A stretch of 64,000 nt of DNA from Chlorogloeopsis sp. ULAP01. GTDB taxonomy: Bacteria; Cyanobacteriota; Cyanobacteriia; Cyanobacteriales; Nostocaceae. Shown piece by piece: positions 35,315 through 44,031 of the stretch. Position 1 is the stretch's first letter. The number at the start of each line of letters is the position of its first letter. Location: the NCBI RefSeq assembly GCF_030381805.1, contig NZ_JAUDRH010000019.1, positions 124,001 to 188,000 on the forward strand, written 5' to 3'. The translations under genes and the position numbers were made by a program. The notes below the pieces were generated by a model. The model worked only from the letters and a program-made list of their open reading frames with translations. It was not told where the DNA came from and did not search any database.

Positions 35315-36385
35315 ATGACCTCATCTGCGTCGTTCGACACATTAGAGTCTATCCAAGCTGATATTGCTGAATTAATTGAGCGCTTGCCGACGTTAAAACA
35401 TCGGCAATATATCCGGCAAGCACTATTAACTATAGTGCGTCTAGCTGATAGTGAACTTGATCGCCTCGACTGGAAGATATTATCTGCGTCTTTAGCAGAT
35501 ATGGAGCGGGGTTTCGAGCTTTTTCATAATTACCGACACGTTCGCAAAGTTACTATTTTTGGCTCGGCTCGCCTATCGCCAGATACTCCAGAATACCAAA
35601 TGGCAGTTGATTTTGCTCGCTATGTTTCTCAGTTGGGATTCATGGTGATGACTGGTGGCGGTGGTGGAATTATGCAGGCAGGGCATGAAGGCGCTGGGCG
35701 AGAAAATTCTTTTGGTTTAAATATTCAGCTACCTTTTGAGCAGCAAGCAAATCCAATTATTGAGGGCGATCCAAAACTAATTCACTTTAAATATTTTTTT
35801 ACGCGTAAATTATTCTTGTTAAAAGAAAGCGATGCTGTTGCTCTGTTTCCTGGCGGTTTTGGCACTCAAGATGAAGCGTTTGAGTGCATGACTTTAAGCC
35901 AAACGGGTAAATTTGGCCCTGTACCAGTAGTTTTAATAGATCATCCTGGTGGTGATTACTGGCGTTCTTGGAGCGAGTATATTGATAAACAATTGGTACA
36001 AAAAGGTTTGGTAAGCCCAGAAGATCCAAGTTTGTACACAGTGACAGATGATTTGGTTGTAGCTTGCAATGCTATTACACGCTTTTACCAGGTTTATCAC
36101 TCCAGTCGCTATGTAGGCGATCGCTTGGTGATCCGCCTCAATACAGATTTATCAGATGCTGAAGTCGAAAAACTAAACGCTGATTTTGGTGACATTCTTG
36201 TCCAAGGAAGGATAGAAAAAAGTCAGGCTTTACCCCAAGAAGGGCAAGATGAAGCTTTTGACTTACCTCGTCTAGTCCTATATTTCAATCAACGCGATTT
36301 AGGACGGTTGTATCAGATGATTGCAGAAATTAATAACATGGGCAAGCCTTCACCTGAAGAGAGAGGACATCCAGAAAGAAAGTAA
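35315..36385 (+). CDS. LOG-family protein (lysine decarboxylase-like fold), long form
   Basis: A 356-residue protein. Its centre is the Rossmann-like LOG fold: VTIFGSARLSPDTPEYQMAV, GFMVMTGGGGGIMQAG, the arginine-containing region FFTRKLFLLKESDA and the signature LFPGGFGTQDEAFE. LOG enzymes release cytokinin-type bases from nucleotide monophosphates; bacterial relatives such as PpnN cleave general nucleotides. This form has about 80 extra residues in front and about 100 behind the core, with a possible regulatory C-terminus. The start ATG 35315 is preferred over an in-frame TTG at 35300, which is weaker. Substrate class is inferred from the family only. Confidence 0.88.
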   Translation: MTSSASFDTLESIQADIAELIERLPTLKHRQYIRQALLTIVRLADSELDRLDWKILSASLADMERGFELFHNYRHVRKVTIFGSARLSPDTPEYQMAVDFARYVSQLGFMVMTGGGGGIMQAGHEGAGRENSFGLNIQLPFEQQANPIIEGDPKLIHFKYFFTRKLFLLKESDAVALFPGGFGTQDEAFECMTLSQTGKFGPVPVVLIDHPGGDYWRSWSEYIDKQLVQKGLVSPEDPSLYTVTDDLVVACNAITRFYQVYHSSRYVGDRLVIRLNTDLSDAEVEKLNADFGDILVQGRIEKSQALPQEGQDEAFDLPRLVLYFNQRDLGRLYQMIAEINNMGKPSPEERGHPERK

Positions 36386-36426
36386 ATTGAGCTAATTTAG
36401 GTGGGCGAGTATTGCCCACCTTAGTC

Positions 36427-37899
36427 CTAACTCAGTACCCAATTAACCAAACTACGTACACCGAAGCCAGTAGCCCCAGAACCGTTATAGCCGTTTTCCT
36501 TGTCTGCCCAAACAGTACCAGCAATATCTAGATGCGCCCAAGGAGTATCTTTGACGAACTGTTTGAGGAAAAGAGCAGCAGTAATAGAACCACCAGCACG
36601 TGGCCCCGTATTTTTCATATCAGCGATACTAGACTTTAAGCCCTCAAAATATTTTTCTTCCATTGGCATTCGCCAAATTTTTTCGCCAGAAGTCTCGGCA
36701 GCCTTTTCTAATTCCTTCGCTAAAGCATCATCGGGAGTGAACAAACCAGCAATGTCATCGCCCAAAGCAATGACACAAGCACCTGTTAGAGTAGCCAAAT
36801 CAACGATCGCATCTACTCCCAACTTTTCAGCAAATACCAAGGCATCAGCTAGAGTCAATCGCCCTTCAGCATCGGTGTTGTTAACTTCAATCGTTTTACC
36901 GTTGGATGCTTTGAGAATATCACCTGGATGCATAGCATGACCGCTAATCATATTCTCTGTGACTGCGGAAATAAAGTGAACCTCCACATCTGGCTTCAGT
37001 TGGGCAATGGCTTTGGCTGCACCCAAAGTAGCCGCACCACCGCCCATATCCATTTTCATCGTTTCGATGCCACTACCCGCACCTTTGATATTGAGTCCGC
37101 CAGAGTCAAAAGTTAAACCTTTACCGATAATTGCTAGCTTGCGTTTTGGTGTTCCTTCGGGCTTGTAAGTTAGGTGAATGAATTTTGGGGGCAAATCAGA
37201 AGCTTTTGCCACTCCTAAAAAAGCACCCATGCCCAACTTTTCGCATTCTTCTTGTTCGAGAATTTCGACTTGCAAACCATGTTCTGAGGCGATCACCATT
37301 GCAACTTCTGCCATAGTAATTGGCGTTACCTCGTTAGCAGGGGCTGCTACTAGTTGTCTTGCTAAAATTACCCCAGAAGCTATTTGATTGGCGCGGGTAA
37401 TTGCTGCTTCTTGTCCACCTAACCCCAGTAAATCTACGGTTTCAACTTGTACTCCTTTATCTTCTGGTTCCGATTTAAAGCGATTATCCTGGTAAAGTGC
37501 TAGCTGTATGCCTTCAGCTATTGCCTGGGCAGTTTGTGCCGGATCGTTATTCCAAGTTGGCAGACTAATCCCTAGAGTTTTGCACTTTTGCTTTTTGGCT
37601 AATCGAGCAACAATAGCAGCAGCACGCCGCAAAGTATCAAGTTTTAGCGCTTCCGGTTTGCCTAAACCAACTATTATTACTTTGCGAACTGGGCTAGGGC
37701 TACCCACCCGTGTAACCACCGTGCTATTAGCTTTGCCTTTAAATTCCTCTTCGGCAATAAGTTCTTGGAGAACACCAGCAAGCTTTTCATCCAAAGCTGC
37801 CAGATCACCTGTTAATTCTACAGCATCTTCAAATAATCCTATAGCTAATCCATCTCCTGTCCACTCTAAAACAGGGGTTTTACTCGGTCGAATGTCCAT
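36427..37899 (-). CDS. pepA: Leucyl aminopeptidase PepA
   Basis: A 490-residue M17 aminopeptidase. The C-terminal catalytic domain contains KGLTFDSGGLNIKG and the metal-binding signature NNTDAEGRLTLADAL, with the catalytic Arg in the same loop; the N-terminal domain is the expected macro-like fold. It cleaves N-terminal Leu and other residues in peptide turnover, as a two-metal hexamer in the cytoplasm. Convergent with the LOG gene (41 bases between stops). ATG 37899 is the family start (MDIRPSKTPVLEWTGDGLAI). Confidence 0.97.
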   Translation of the reverse strand: MDIRPSKTPVLEWTGDGLAIGLFEDAVELTGDLAALDEKLAGVLQELIAEEEFKGKANSTVVTRVGSPSPVRKVIIVGLGKPEALKLDTLRRAAAIVARLAKKQKCKTLGISLPTWNNDPAQTAQAIAEGIQLALYQDNRFKSEPEDKGVQVETVDLLGLGGQEAAITRANQIASGVILARQLVAAPANEVTPITMAEVAMVIASEHGLQVEILEQEECEKLGMGAFLGVAKASDLPPKFIHLTYKPEGTPKRKLAIIGKGLTFDSGGLNIKGAGSGIETMKMDMGGGAATLGAAKAIAQLKPDVEVHFISAVTENMISGHAMHPGDILKASNGKTIEVNNTDAEGRLTLADALVFAEKLGVDAIVDLATLTGACVIALGDDIAGLFTPDDALAKELEKAAETSGEKIWRMPMEEKYFEGLKSSIADMKNTGPRAGGSITAALFLKQFVKDTPWAHLDIAGTVWADKENGYNGSGATGFGVRSLVNWVLS

Positions 37900-38000
37900 T
37901 TTTAGCGTTCAATGTAAAAGTTCTGGTACCAGTATTGCGTAAAATTTGGGTTTTATGCTTTGGGGAAAGGAGGGATGGAGGAGGGAAATAACCACTGTAC

Positions 38001-38057
38001 GGGCGGGTTTTAACAACAATCTCTCTAGGATGACGGAATATCTAAATAAACCCGCCC
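38001..38057. terminator. Inverted repeat between EcsC-like and pepA genes
   Basis: GGGCGGGTTT (38001-38010) and AAACCCGCCC (38048-38057) form a perfect 10-bp stem with a 37-base loop, right after the stop of the leftward EcsC-like gene. The A/T ends and position suggest a terminator or repeat. A short heptamer repeat adjoins it. Confidence 0.5.
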
Positions 38058-38064
38058 CGACTAA

Positions 38065-38090
38065 TGACTATTGACTATTGACTATTGACT
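38065..38090. repeat. STRR heptamer repeat (TGACTAT)
   Basis: Three full TGACTAT units and one partial unit. It overlaps the 3' end of the EcsC-like gene, so the repeat supplies that protein's last codons (SIVNSQ) and its stop. Confidence 0.85.
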
Positions 38091-39279
38091 TAATTGAATT
38101 CAAGTCGATGTCAAATTTGGTAGCGATCGCATCAATGACTTTTTGTTCTGGTGGTGAAATTTCACCTTCAAGTTTAGCTATTCGGCAACACTGAGCCAAA
38201 AGTGGTACTGCAAAGTCTCGGTTGAGTTGATTGAGAAGATCATCTAAAGGCTGTGGAGATTTGATGTTTTGCTTAATCGCATCCAAAGATTCAGGGGTGA
38301 GGTTCAAAGCTTCCAACTCTGGCAAAATTGTTTCCCAAGTCTTGTCTGGATAGCTAGCAAGGAGCATATGAACCAAGATTTGATCCATGATTTTTTGCTG
38401 GGCGATCGCAGTTTCCAGATAGCGATCGCTTTGTTCCTTTAATTCTGTTATTGTTTCTTCGGAATTCAGCGACTTGGATTCATCCAGTTTGGCTTCATAA
38501 AATCGACAAGCTGCGTATCCTAGCGAATATACCATTGTCGAGTTTGAGCTAGCACCAATTACTGCACCAGCAAAAGGCACATTTCGTAGTAAACCTAAAC
38601 CCGCTGCTCTCAAAAGCTTTCCACCACCTAAACCTATGCCAAAAATTGCCAAAACTTCACCTCTACGGGCTGGATCTTTTAAATCTAAGCCATAGGCGGC
38701 AGCAATCTGATAAATCATTTCTGATTGCAATTGTGTCGTGGCTGCCAAATCAATAGCTAACAATGCTGCAGCAAATCCTGGCAAAAGACTACTAGCAAAA
38801 CCAATCCCACCTGCTTTTGTGGCTTTTTCCACCATAATACGGTGAGCTATTTGACTGGGTGATTCGTTCGGATGCTCTTGCTGCAACTTTTTCACTGCTG
38901 CTGCTGCTTTTTCTAAATCAACATTATCACTTGCACCAACTAGCCAATTCAGGTTTAATACGCCAGCTACCCTACGAATTAGCCAATTTTGCCCTAGATA
39001 ATCTGTAACTTGTCCGGCTGTATGAGTTGCTTGCTCAATTAACTTATGGGTTTGTTTTGCTGCCGCTTCTCCTACACCAGCTGCTGTTTCTGCGACTGCT
39101 TTGCTTGCTTCTATTGCACTGCTACTGGCTGCTGCACCTACACCTACTGCTGTTCCTGCTACACAACCTAATGTTTCGGCAAAAGATTCAAACAAAGATG
39201 GCTTGTCTTCTTTTTGCTCGGCAGGGGGTTTATTGTTTAGTTTTTTATTCTCTTTTTCTTTTTGGGGCTTATCTGCCAT
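38068..39279 (-). CDS. EcsC-like membrane-associated protein with TerB-like C-terminus
   Basis: A 403-residue protein. The N-terminus is charged and disordered (about 40 residues of Lys/Glu/Pro); residues 45-110 are an Ala-rich amphipathic region; a hydrophobic segment at 150-175 (GGIGFASSLLPGFAAALLAI) and further hydrophobic helices (GIGLGGGKLLRAAGLGLL) resemble the EcsC family. The last 60 residues (PLLAQCCRIAKLEGEISPPE, then QKVIDAIATKFDIDLNSI) look like a TerB-type helical domain, which carries acidic metal-binding residues in tellurite-resistance proteins. Function unknown; perhaps membrane stress. The C-terminal six residues come from a heptamer repeat. No neighbouring ter genes. Confidence 0.65.
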   Translation of the reverse strand: MADKPQKEKENKKLNNKPPAEQKEDKPSLFESFAETLGCVAGTAVGVGAAASSSAIEASKAVAETAAGVGEAAAKQTHKLIEQATHTAGQVTDYLGQNWLIRRVAGVLNLNWLVGASDNVDLEKAAAAVKKLQQEHPNESPSQIAHRIMVEKATKAGGIGFASSLLPGFAAALLAIDLAATTQLQSEMIYQIAAAYGLDLKDPARRGEVLAIFGIGLGGGKLLRAAGLGLLRNVPFAGAVIGASSNSTMVYSLGYAACRFYEAKLDESKSLNSEETITELKEQSDRYLETAIAQQKIMDQILVHMLLASYPDKTWETILPELEALNLTPESLDAIKQNIKSPQPLDDLLNQLNRDFAVPLLAQCCRIAKLEGEISPPEQKVIDAIATKFDIDLNSIKSIVNSQ

Positions 39280-39619
39280 TGCTTGGCACCTTCTAAAAGT
39301 CTTTCTATTCTGTTTTTAATGGAAATACAAGCACTTGACTTCCCCCTGTAAGGATAAGTCGTTAGTTTAAGCAACAGTTAGCCTTAATCTCAAAACAGAG
39401 CAGTGTGAGTAGGCTAATTTAGTGCATAAATATAAATATCTTGAGTATCTTGTGGTGTGAATATCTTGTCCGTACTGAAACCTCTTTCTATTACACAAGA
39501 TATACAAGAAAGCGATCATGCGAGATTTGAGTTTTACCACCCCAATAGCAATGATGACAAAATTAATCTGCACTTTACAGTTAATTTAAATATAAGGTGT
39601 GTTAAAAATCTCTTTTGTT
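39280..39619. other. Intergenic, nothing supported
   Basis: A 340-base AT-rich spacer between two leftward genes. A plus-strand Leu-rich open frame overlapping the start of the EcsC-like gene is a shadow of its Ala/Lys codons. No hairpin or promoter could be called. Confidence 0.4.
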
Positions 39620-40447
39620 TTAGCTTTTAACCTCTAACTTTTTAACTACTTCTGTACCACGTTCTAGAAAATTATGGGCTTTCATGATCTCGTATAAGTT
39701 AATATCTGTTTCTAATAAACAAGCGTGTCCACTTTCCGGCAAAAGCACCAATTTAGACTCAGGTAAAATATTAACTAATCTTTGTGCTTCAGCAAGGGAA
39801 GGCAAAAGTCGATCTAAGACACTAGCAACTAGCAAAACAGGTTGAGTCAGGCGACGTAACTCTTCTTCATCAACATGAAATTCTTTAATTAAAGACAACC
39901 GCCAACAAACCGTTTCTGCTGGTATAGAACGTATGGTTCTTAGCATTTCATGGCGATCGCTTCTAGAAATACGTGATAAAGCTGCTAAAAACGGCAAAAA
40001 CCCCACTGCACCAAAGTCAAAAAGACATGATGGCACTAAGTTAGTGAATTGCGATGCCCATTCATATAAAGGGCGAAGATGAAAGCTAGAAGCAGGGTTG
40101 ACAAGGATAATTCGCTTAAACAACTGCGGTGCTGCTACAGCTACTTTCTGAGCTAAACAACCTCCAAAGGACTCACCACATAGATAGACTGAGCGCTGAG
40201 AGCTTTTTTCGAGTTCGGCGTGGATTAAGTCTAATACATTATTTGTCAGCACTTCCCAGCTAGTTAGATCCTCGCGGGGAATTGCTAAACAACGGACATC
40301 AAAACCAGCTTCCAATCCTACTGTTTGCGTTCGTAGTAGTTGACCGGTTCCATCCATCCCAGGTAAATATACAAACAGGGGATATTCTGGTTGTAAGCGC
40401 CTGGGAGTCAGAAAACATGGCTTTAGTTCTACTTTTGTAATAGACAT
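39620..40447 (-). CDS. Alpha/beta hydrolase related to the hydrolase half of plant phytyl ester synthase
   Basis: A 275-residue alpha/beta hydrolase. It begins its core with PLFVYLPGMDGTGQLLRTQT, has the nucleophile elbow LCGESFGGCLAQKVA (Ser of GESFGG) and ends with ESGHACLLETDINL, which supplies the catalytic His. The start and elbow closely resemble the esterase/lipase half of the chloroplast PES/ELT proteins, which move fatty acids from galactolipids to phytol or diacylglycerol. The next gene in the operon is a PlsC-type acyltransferase, the other half of those plant proteins, which supports a shared lipid-remodelling role. No signal peptide. Confidence 0.82.
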   Translation of the reverse strand: MSITKVELKPCFLTPRRLQPEYPLFVYLPGMDGTGQLLRTQTVGLEAGFDVRCLAIPREDLTSWEVLTNNVLDLIHAELEKSSQRSVYLCGESFGGCLAQKVAVAAPQLFKRIILVNPASSFHLRPLYEWASQFTNLVPSCLFDFGAVGFLPFLAALSRISRSDRHEMLRTIRSIPAETVCWRLSLIKEFHVDEEELRRLTQPVLLVASVLDRLLPSLAEAQRLVNILPESKLVLLPESGHACLLETDINLYEIMKAHNFLERGTEVVKKLEVKS

Positions 40448-40532
40448 TTATCATTAGTCATTGGTCGTTGGTCATTAGTCATTGGTTTTTAGTCAAAAAG
40501 ACTTTGACTAAGAACAATTGACTCTGGATTAA
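40448..40532. repeat. STRR-type heptamer repeats (GGTCATT/AGTCATT)
   Basis: Alternating units of AGTCATT and GGTCATT/GGTCGTT occur here, followed by an imperfect hairpin AGTCAAAAAGACTTTGACT. This occupies the whole gap between the acyltransferase and hydrolase genes. The same units appear near 11680, 28600, 45245 and 57722. Confidence 0.75.
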
Positions 40533-41255
40533 TTAATAACATCCTTGATGTAGCAAACTGGTTATTTCGCCATAACAATGTTCTGTCAGTTCAGCCACAA
40601 CAGTTTTTGCTTGTTTTCCTTGATATTGTTGTTGATGTTGGGGTCTAATCCAATAAGGATGACCGATTAGCACCGCAACACGATTGTAGATGACCAAAGG
40701 GTGCCAACCTGGTTGATTAAATAGAGGTTCTGAAGGATCGAAAAAGCTCAATAGACTTAGAGGTACAGCAGATGTGTTAACTTCTTCTAAAGAGGCGATC
40801 GCAACTGGCAAAATTGCTAAATCTTGCACTGCTGCTCGTAATGCCAAATGGGCAAATCCTCGCTGGAACTCTCCCACCTGCTGTGGTTGAGTAAATTTTA
40901 CCATTGGTTCCGCTCCTTCTGGAAACACACCCACTACTTGCTTTAGTTGTAACAGTTGTTGTGCTTGCTTAAAAAAGCTTTGCTGACGCTTTTGATCTGC
41001 TTCTAAGGGAAAGCATCCTAAACCTGTGACAATTTCCCGCATGATCGGCACTTGACTCATGTAGTGATGACAAGCGAAGCGAATTGGGCTGGATAACGCC
41101 GACATTAAAATCGGTGCGTCCATAAAGCTACGATGATTACTTACTACTAATACGCTAGCGTCTTGGGGAATGCGATCTTCATAGTAGCGAAACATTTTGG
41201 TCGATAAACTTCCCAACAACCAGCGAGAGATATCTAAGGAGTTGTTTACACTCAT
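40533..41255 (-). CDS. Lysophospholipid acyltransferase family protein (PES-type C-terminal half)
   Basis: A 240-residue LPLAT protein. The acyltransferase motifs are visible: NHRSFMD (the NHX4D block, catalytic His and Asp), GCFPLEADQKRQQ and VVGVFPEGAEP (the FPEG block for glycerol-phosphate or alcohol binding). These are the arrangement found in the C-terminal half of plant PES/DGAT-like proteins. Together with the hydrolase gene downstream, it forms an operon that would be equivalent to one two-domain plant enzyme. Substrate (phytol, diacylglycerol, plastoquinol or other) is unknown. ATG 41255 is followed by a soluble N-terminus. Confidence 0.82.
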   Translation of the reverse strand: MSVNNSLDISRWLLGSLSTKMFRYYEDRIPQDASVLVVSNHRSFMDAPILMSALSSPIRFACHHYMSQVPIMREIVTGLGCFPLEADQKRQQSFFKQAQQLLQLKQVVGVFPEGAEPMVKFTQPQQVGEFQRGFAHLALRAAVQDLAILPVAIASLEEVNTSAVPLSLLSFFDPSEPLFNQPGWHPLVIYNRVAVLIGHPYWIRPQHQQQYQGKQAKTVVAELTEHCYGEITSLLHQGCY

Positions 41256-41649
41256 ATTTGTTCAATATAAATTTTACGCAAATACTAGGTGTTATTCTGA
41301 ATACAATTGTTACATTTCTTTACCATACCTGGAACTGCCTTAAGGTAGAAATGTCTTGATCTGCAAATCTAGAAAAATTCTTTATGAAATAAATATATGT
41401 ATTGATAATGTAAAAATTAATCAAATCAAGATTTTTTTCAGAAATTAATCGTTGAAAGTTTCTGTCTTTTTGGCAGATTTTTAGTTAATTTCTATCTAAT
41501 TAAAAATTAATTCCGCTCCAAATAAATTTGCTAATATTATGGTGTAACTTGAAAATATAGTATTTATGTTGTATAATTACGTGGTTTTGCCTAAATAAGT
41601 TTAGAATAGAAAATTGTTTTAATTTATTTAAGTTATTTTTTGATTTTGC
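41256..41649. other. Divergent intergenic region upstream of metG
   Basis: About 390 AT-rich bases between the acyltransferase gene and metG, which diverge. No T-box or other recognised leader is visible; no confident promoter. Confidence 0.4.
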
Positions 41650-43245
41650 ATGAATCTAGTGGATAAAACAAAAAAAACATTTGCACTCACAACACCGTTA
41701 TATTACGTAAACGATTTGCCCCACATAGGTAGTGCATATACAACAATAGCAGCAGACGTAGTGGCACGCTTTCAAAGACTTTTGGGGCGTCCAGTACTAC
41801 TTGTGACGGGTACAGATGAACACGGGCAAAAAATTCAAAGAACAGCCGAAAGTAAAGGATTACCACCAAAAAAGTTTTGCGATCAAATGTCTGAGGGGTT
41901 TGTGTCCCTGTGGCAATTACTAGATATAAAATACGATCGCTTTATTCGCACTACCGATCATCGGCATGAAGCACTTGTCAAAGACTTTTTCCAGCGAGTT
42001 TGGTCTAAAGATGATATCTATCTGGGACAACAAAAAGGTTGGTATTGTGTATCGTGTGAAGAGTTTAAAGAAGAACGAGAATTACTAGAAGGACACCGTT
42101 GCCCGATTCACCCGAACAAAGAAGCAGAGTGGCGAGATGAGCAAAACTACTTCTTTCGTCTATCTAAATACCAAGCCCAACTCGAAGCACTCTACCAATC
42201 TCGACCAGATTTTATCCAGCCAGAAACTCGTCGCAACGAAGTTCTGAATTTTGTCAAACAGGGCTTACAAGATTTTTCAATTTCACGGGTAAATGTAGAG
42301 TGGGGTTTTCCAGTACCAGCAGATCCTAATCATACTCTTTATGTCTGGTTTGATGCCCTCTTAGGATATGTAACAGCATTGCTAGAACCAGGTGAACAAG
42401 CAACTTTAGAAAATGCCTTAGCAAAATGGTGGCCGATCAACTTACATCTTATTGGTAAAGATATCTTACGCTTTCATGCAGTTTATTGGCCTGCCATGCT
42501 GATGTCAGCCGATTTGCCTCTGCCAGAACGAGTATTTGGACACGGCTTTTTAACTAAAGATGGCCAGAAAATGGGTAAAAGTCTGGGCAATACCCTTGAT
42601 CCCGTGGCATTAACCGCAAACTATGGTGCAGATGCTGTTCGTTATTACTTCCTTAAGGAAATCGAGTTTGGCAAAGATGGCGATTTTAATGAAGTTAGAT
42701 TCATAAATGTTCTGAATGCAGATTTGGCAAATGACTTAGGTAATTTGCTCAATCGCACTTTAAATATGGTTAAAAAATACTGTGCTGGCAATCTACCATC
42801 AATTACAAGTGAAGATATTCCTGCCGATAATCCTTTAAAAGCGATCGGTTTACATCTAGGGGAACAGGTAAAAATTGCTTATGAAGCGCTAGCTTTTAAC
42901 CAAGCCTGCGACGCTATTCTGAAGCTAGTACAAGCCAGCAACAAGTTTATTGATGAACAAGCTCCTTGGTCATTGTATAAACAAGGACAGCAACAAGCAA
43001 CAGAAATAGTATTATATGGGGTTTTGGAATCAGTAAGGTTAGCAGCTTATCTCTTGTCTCCAGTTATTCCAAATATTAGTAGTGATATTTATCAGCAACT
43101 GGGTTTTGAAATTGACTTTAACGAGCAATCACAAACTGCCATTGTTGCCCCGTTTGAGATTCATGGTATGTGGGGAGTACTAAGTGGCAAACAAAAATTG
43201 GGCGATCCCCGTCCTGTTTTTAAACGCATAGAAACACTCAAATAA
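41650..43245 (+). CDS. metG: Methionyl-tRNA synthetase
   Basis: A 531-residue class I synthetase. The HIGH-equivalent motif is PLYYVNDLPHIGSAYTTIA and the KMSKS-equivalent is TKDGQKMGKSLGNTLDP. A single CxxC plus CxxH zinc knuckle is visible (WYCVSCEEFKEE ... GHRCPIHP). It lacks the C-terminal dimerisation domain found in some bacteria, which is usual for cyanobacterial enzymes of this length. It charges initiator and elongator tRNA-Met. The start ATG and gene order (metG then labA-like) are clear; a hairpin follows its stop. Confidence 0.97.
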   Translation: MNLVDKTKKTFALTTPLYYVNDLPHIGSAYTTIAADVVARFQRLLGRPVLLVTGTDEHGQKIQRTAESKGLPPKKFCDQMSEGFVSLWQLLDIKYDRFIRTTDHRHEALVKDFFQRVWSKDDIYLGQQKGWYCVSCEEFKEERELLEGHRCPIHPNKEAEWRDEQNYFFRLSKYQAQLEALYQSRPDFIQPETRRNEVLNFVKQGLQDFSISRVNVEWGFPVPADPNHTLYVWFDALLGYVTALLEPGEQATLENALAKWWPINLHLIGKDILRFHAVYWPAMLMSADLPLPERVFGHGFLTKDGQKMGKSLGNTLDPVALTANYGADAVRYYFLKEIEFGKDGDFNEVRFINVLNADLANDLGNLLNRTLNMVKKYCAGNLPSITSEDIPADNPLKAIGLHLGEQVKIAYEALAFNQACDAILKLVQASNKFIDEQAPWSLYKQGQQQATEIVLYGVLESVRLAAYLLSPVIPNISSDIYQQLGFEIDFNEQSQTAIVAPFEIHGMWGVLSGKQKLGDPRPVFKRIETLK

Positions 43246-43288
43246 CAATTAGCTAGTTCTTTCCATTTCTAAATTCTTTGTACTTAAC

Positions 43289-43311
43289 CAGGGCTGATTT
43301 AATTAGCCCTG
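43289..43311 (+). terminator. Hairpin after metG
   Basis: CAGGGCT (43289-43295) pairs with AGCCCTG (43305-43311) across a 9-base loop. The T-run is missing, so termination is likely only partial. Confidence 0.5.
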
Positions 43312-43389
43312 AAAGCTGTTCATAAGCAACTCTAAACTTTTATGAAAATCTAAAAAAGTATCAATTATTACATCGATAAAAAATGAGGT

Positions 43390-44031
43390 ATGACAACAAT
43401 GTTGAATAATCTGGAAAACGACTCGATTTTTACGCCAGAGCAAGTTTTGGAAAATCGAGGTCGCGTTGCTATATTTATTGATGGCTCAAATTTATTTTAT
43501 GCAGCGCTACAATTAGGAATTGAAATAGATTACACCAAGCTATTATGTCGATTAACGGGTGGTTCTAGACTGTTACGTGCTTTCTTTTACACAGGCGTAG
43601 ACAGAACTAACGAGAAGCAACAGGGTTTTCTGTTGTGGATGCGTCGTAACGGTTATCGAGTTATAGCAAAAGATTTGGTGCAATTGCCAGATGGATCGAA
43701 AAAAGCGAATCTAGATGTGGAAATTGCGGTTGATATGATGGCTTTAGTAGATTCTTATGATACCGCCGTATTAGTCAGTGGAGATGGGGATTTGGCATAT
43801 GCAGTAAATTCCGTCAGTTATCGAGGAGTGCGGGTAGAAGTAGTAAGTTTACGCTCAATGACAAGCGACAGCTTAATCAATGTGAGTGATCGCTATATAG
43901 ATTTAGAAGCTGTCAAAGAAGATATTCAGAAAACACCACGCCAAAGTTATCCGTATCGGCCTTTATCTAGTATGGATTTTTTGGAGCATCCTAGAGAAAT
44001 AGCTGATGGACATTTGGAAATTCCAGAATGA
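43390..44031 (+). CDS. LabA-like NYN domain protein
   Basis: A 213-residue protein of the NYN (PIN-like ribonuclease) family. The NYN core is evident: VAIFIDGSNLFYAALQLGIE (first Asp), NLDVEIAVDMMALVDSYDTA (acidic), and VLVSGDGDLAYAVNSVSYRG. LabA and relatives affect circadian output and possibly RNA processing in Synechococcus; other family members cleave RNA. Catalytic acidic residues are present. The stop overlaps the lptC start by four bases (ATGA), so both are translated from one message. Starts at ATG 43390 or 43399. Confidence 0.85.
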   Translation: MTTMLNNLENDSIFTPEQVLENRGRVAIFIDGSNLFYAALQLGIEIDYTKLLCRLTGGSRLLRAFFYTGVDRTNEKQQGFLLWMRRNGYRVIAKDLVQLPDGSKKANLDVEIAVDMMALVDSYDTAVLVSGDGDLAYAVNSVSYRGVRVEVVSLRSMTSDSLINVSDRYIDLEAVKEDIQKTPRQSYPYRPLSSMDFLEHPREIADGHLEIPE

